Program-made: the position numbers and the translations under genes
The notes under the pieces: model-generated
What the model was told of the DNA's origin: nothing
Seen by the model: the letters and a program-made list of their open reading frames with translations, nothing else
Databases searched by the model: none
In this document: positions 54,123 through 54,140 of the stretch, in pieces
How the letters are laid out: every line of letters begins with the position of its first letter
Position numbering within the stretch: position 1 is the first letter of the stretch
NCBI RefSeq assembly: GCF_000514815.1
Contig: NZ_AZWQ01000008.1
Location: forward strand, 122,262 to 176,401
DNA: 54,140 bases
Direction: 5' to 3'
DNA from: Salinispora fenicalii
Lineage (GTDB): Bacteria; Actinomycetota; Actinomycetes; Mycobacteriales; Micromonosporaceae

Positions 54123-54140
54123 CCGGGATTTCGACCGGCC

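Overview
The window is very GC-rich with strong G/C bias at third codon positions and frequent GTG starts. It carries an actinobacterial gene order: gatB-gatA-gatC, ligA, a short MetE-like gene, mnmA, a cysteine desulfurase and etfA-etfB lie on one strand in the same relative order as in Mycobacterium tuberculosis. Together with DUF6232-like genes, an LPXTG-anchored RCC1 protein and the general style, this suggests Micromonosporaceae (Micromonospora or Salinispora type). That family assignment is inference.

Layout. 0-6 kb: the 3' part of a secreted beta-helix protein, a small PH-like protein, a D-2-hydroxyacid dehydrogenase, a lipoprotein sugar dehydrogenase and a membrane metallophosphoesterase. 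5.9-25.5 kb: the mainly minus-strand housekeeping block (transketolase-like PDH E1, gatCAB, a membrane GGDEF-EAL protein, ligA, MetE-like, mnmA, cysteine desulfurase, P-type ATPase, etfBA). 25.6-35.3 kb: mixed metabolism (TPP enzyme, enoyl-CoA hydratase, two tandem DUF6232-like proteins, ribokinase, ABC ATPase, a ROK regulator divergent from a cytoplasmic NagZ-like GH3, a GNAT enzyme). 35.4-41.1 kb: an overlapping two-component system, an AT-rich palindrome in a nearly empty stretch, a DUF72 protein and a sortase-type RCC1-repeat surface protein.

41.1-54.1 kb is the most coherent accessory system: a predicted high-mannose N-glycan foraging locus. One minus-strand run encodes a lipoprotein sugar-binding protein, two ABC permeases, a secreted GH85 endo-beta-N-acetylglucosaminidase, a cytoplasmic GH38 alpha-mannosidase and, overlapping it by ATGA, a parvulin-like protein of unknown role. 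Divergently transcribed are a LacI-family regulator and a GH5 enzyme resembling the GH5_18 beta-mannosidases. The predicted flow is release of Man(n)GlcNAc from glycoproteins outside, import (no ATPase gene in the locus, so probably a shared MsiK-type ATPase), alpha-mannose removal inside, then hydrolysis of Man-beta-1,4-GlcNAc. Near-identical TAAA(C/T)CGGT(C/T)TA sites, with the central CG typical of LacI operators, lie in front of both transcription units.

Perfect or near-perfect hairpins mark many gene ends (1423, 8304, 23139, 34564, 41085). No tRNA, rRNA, CRISPR array, insertion sequence or integrase gene was found.
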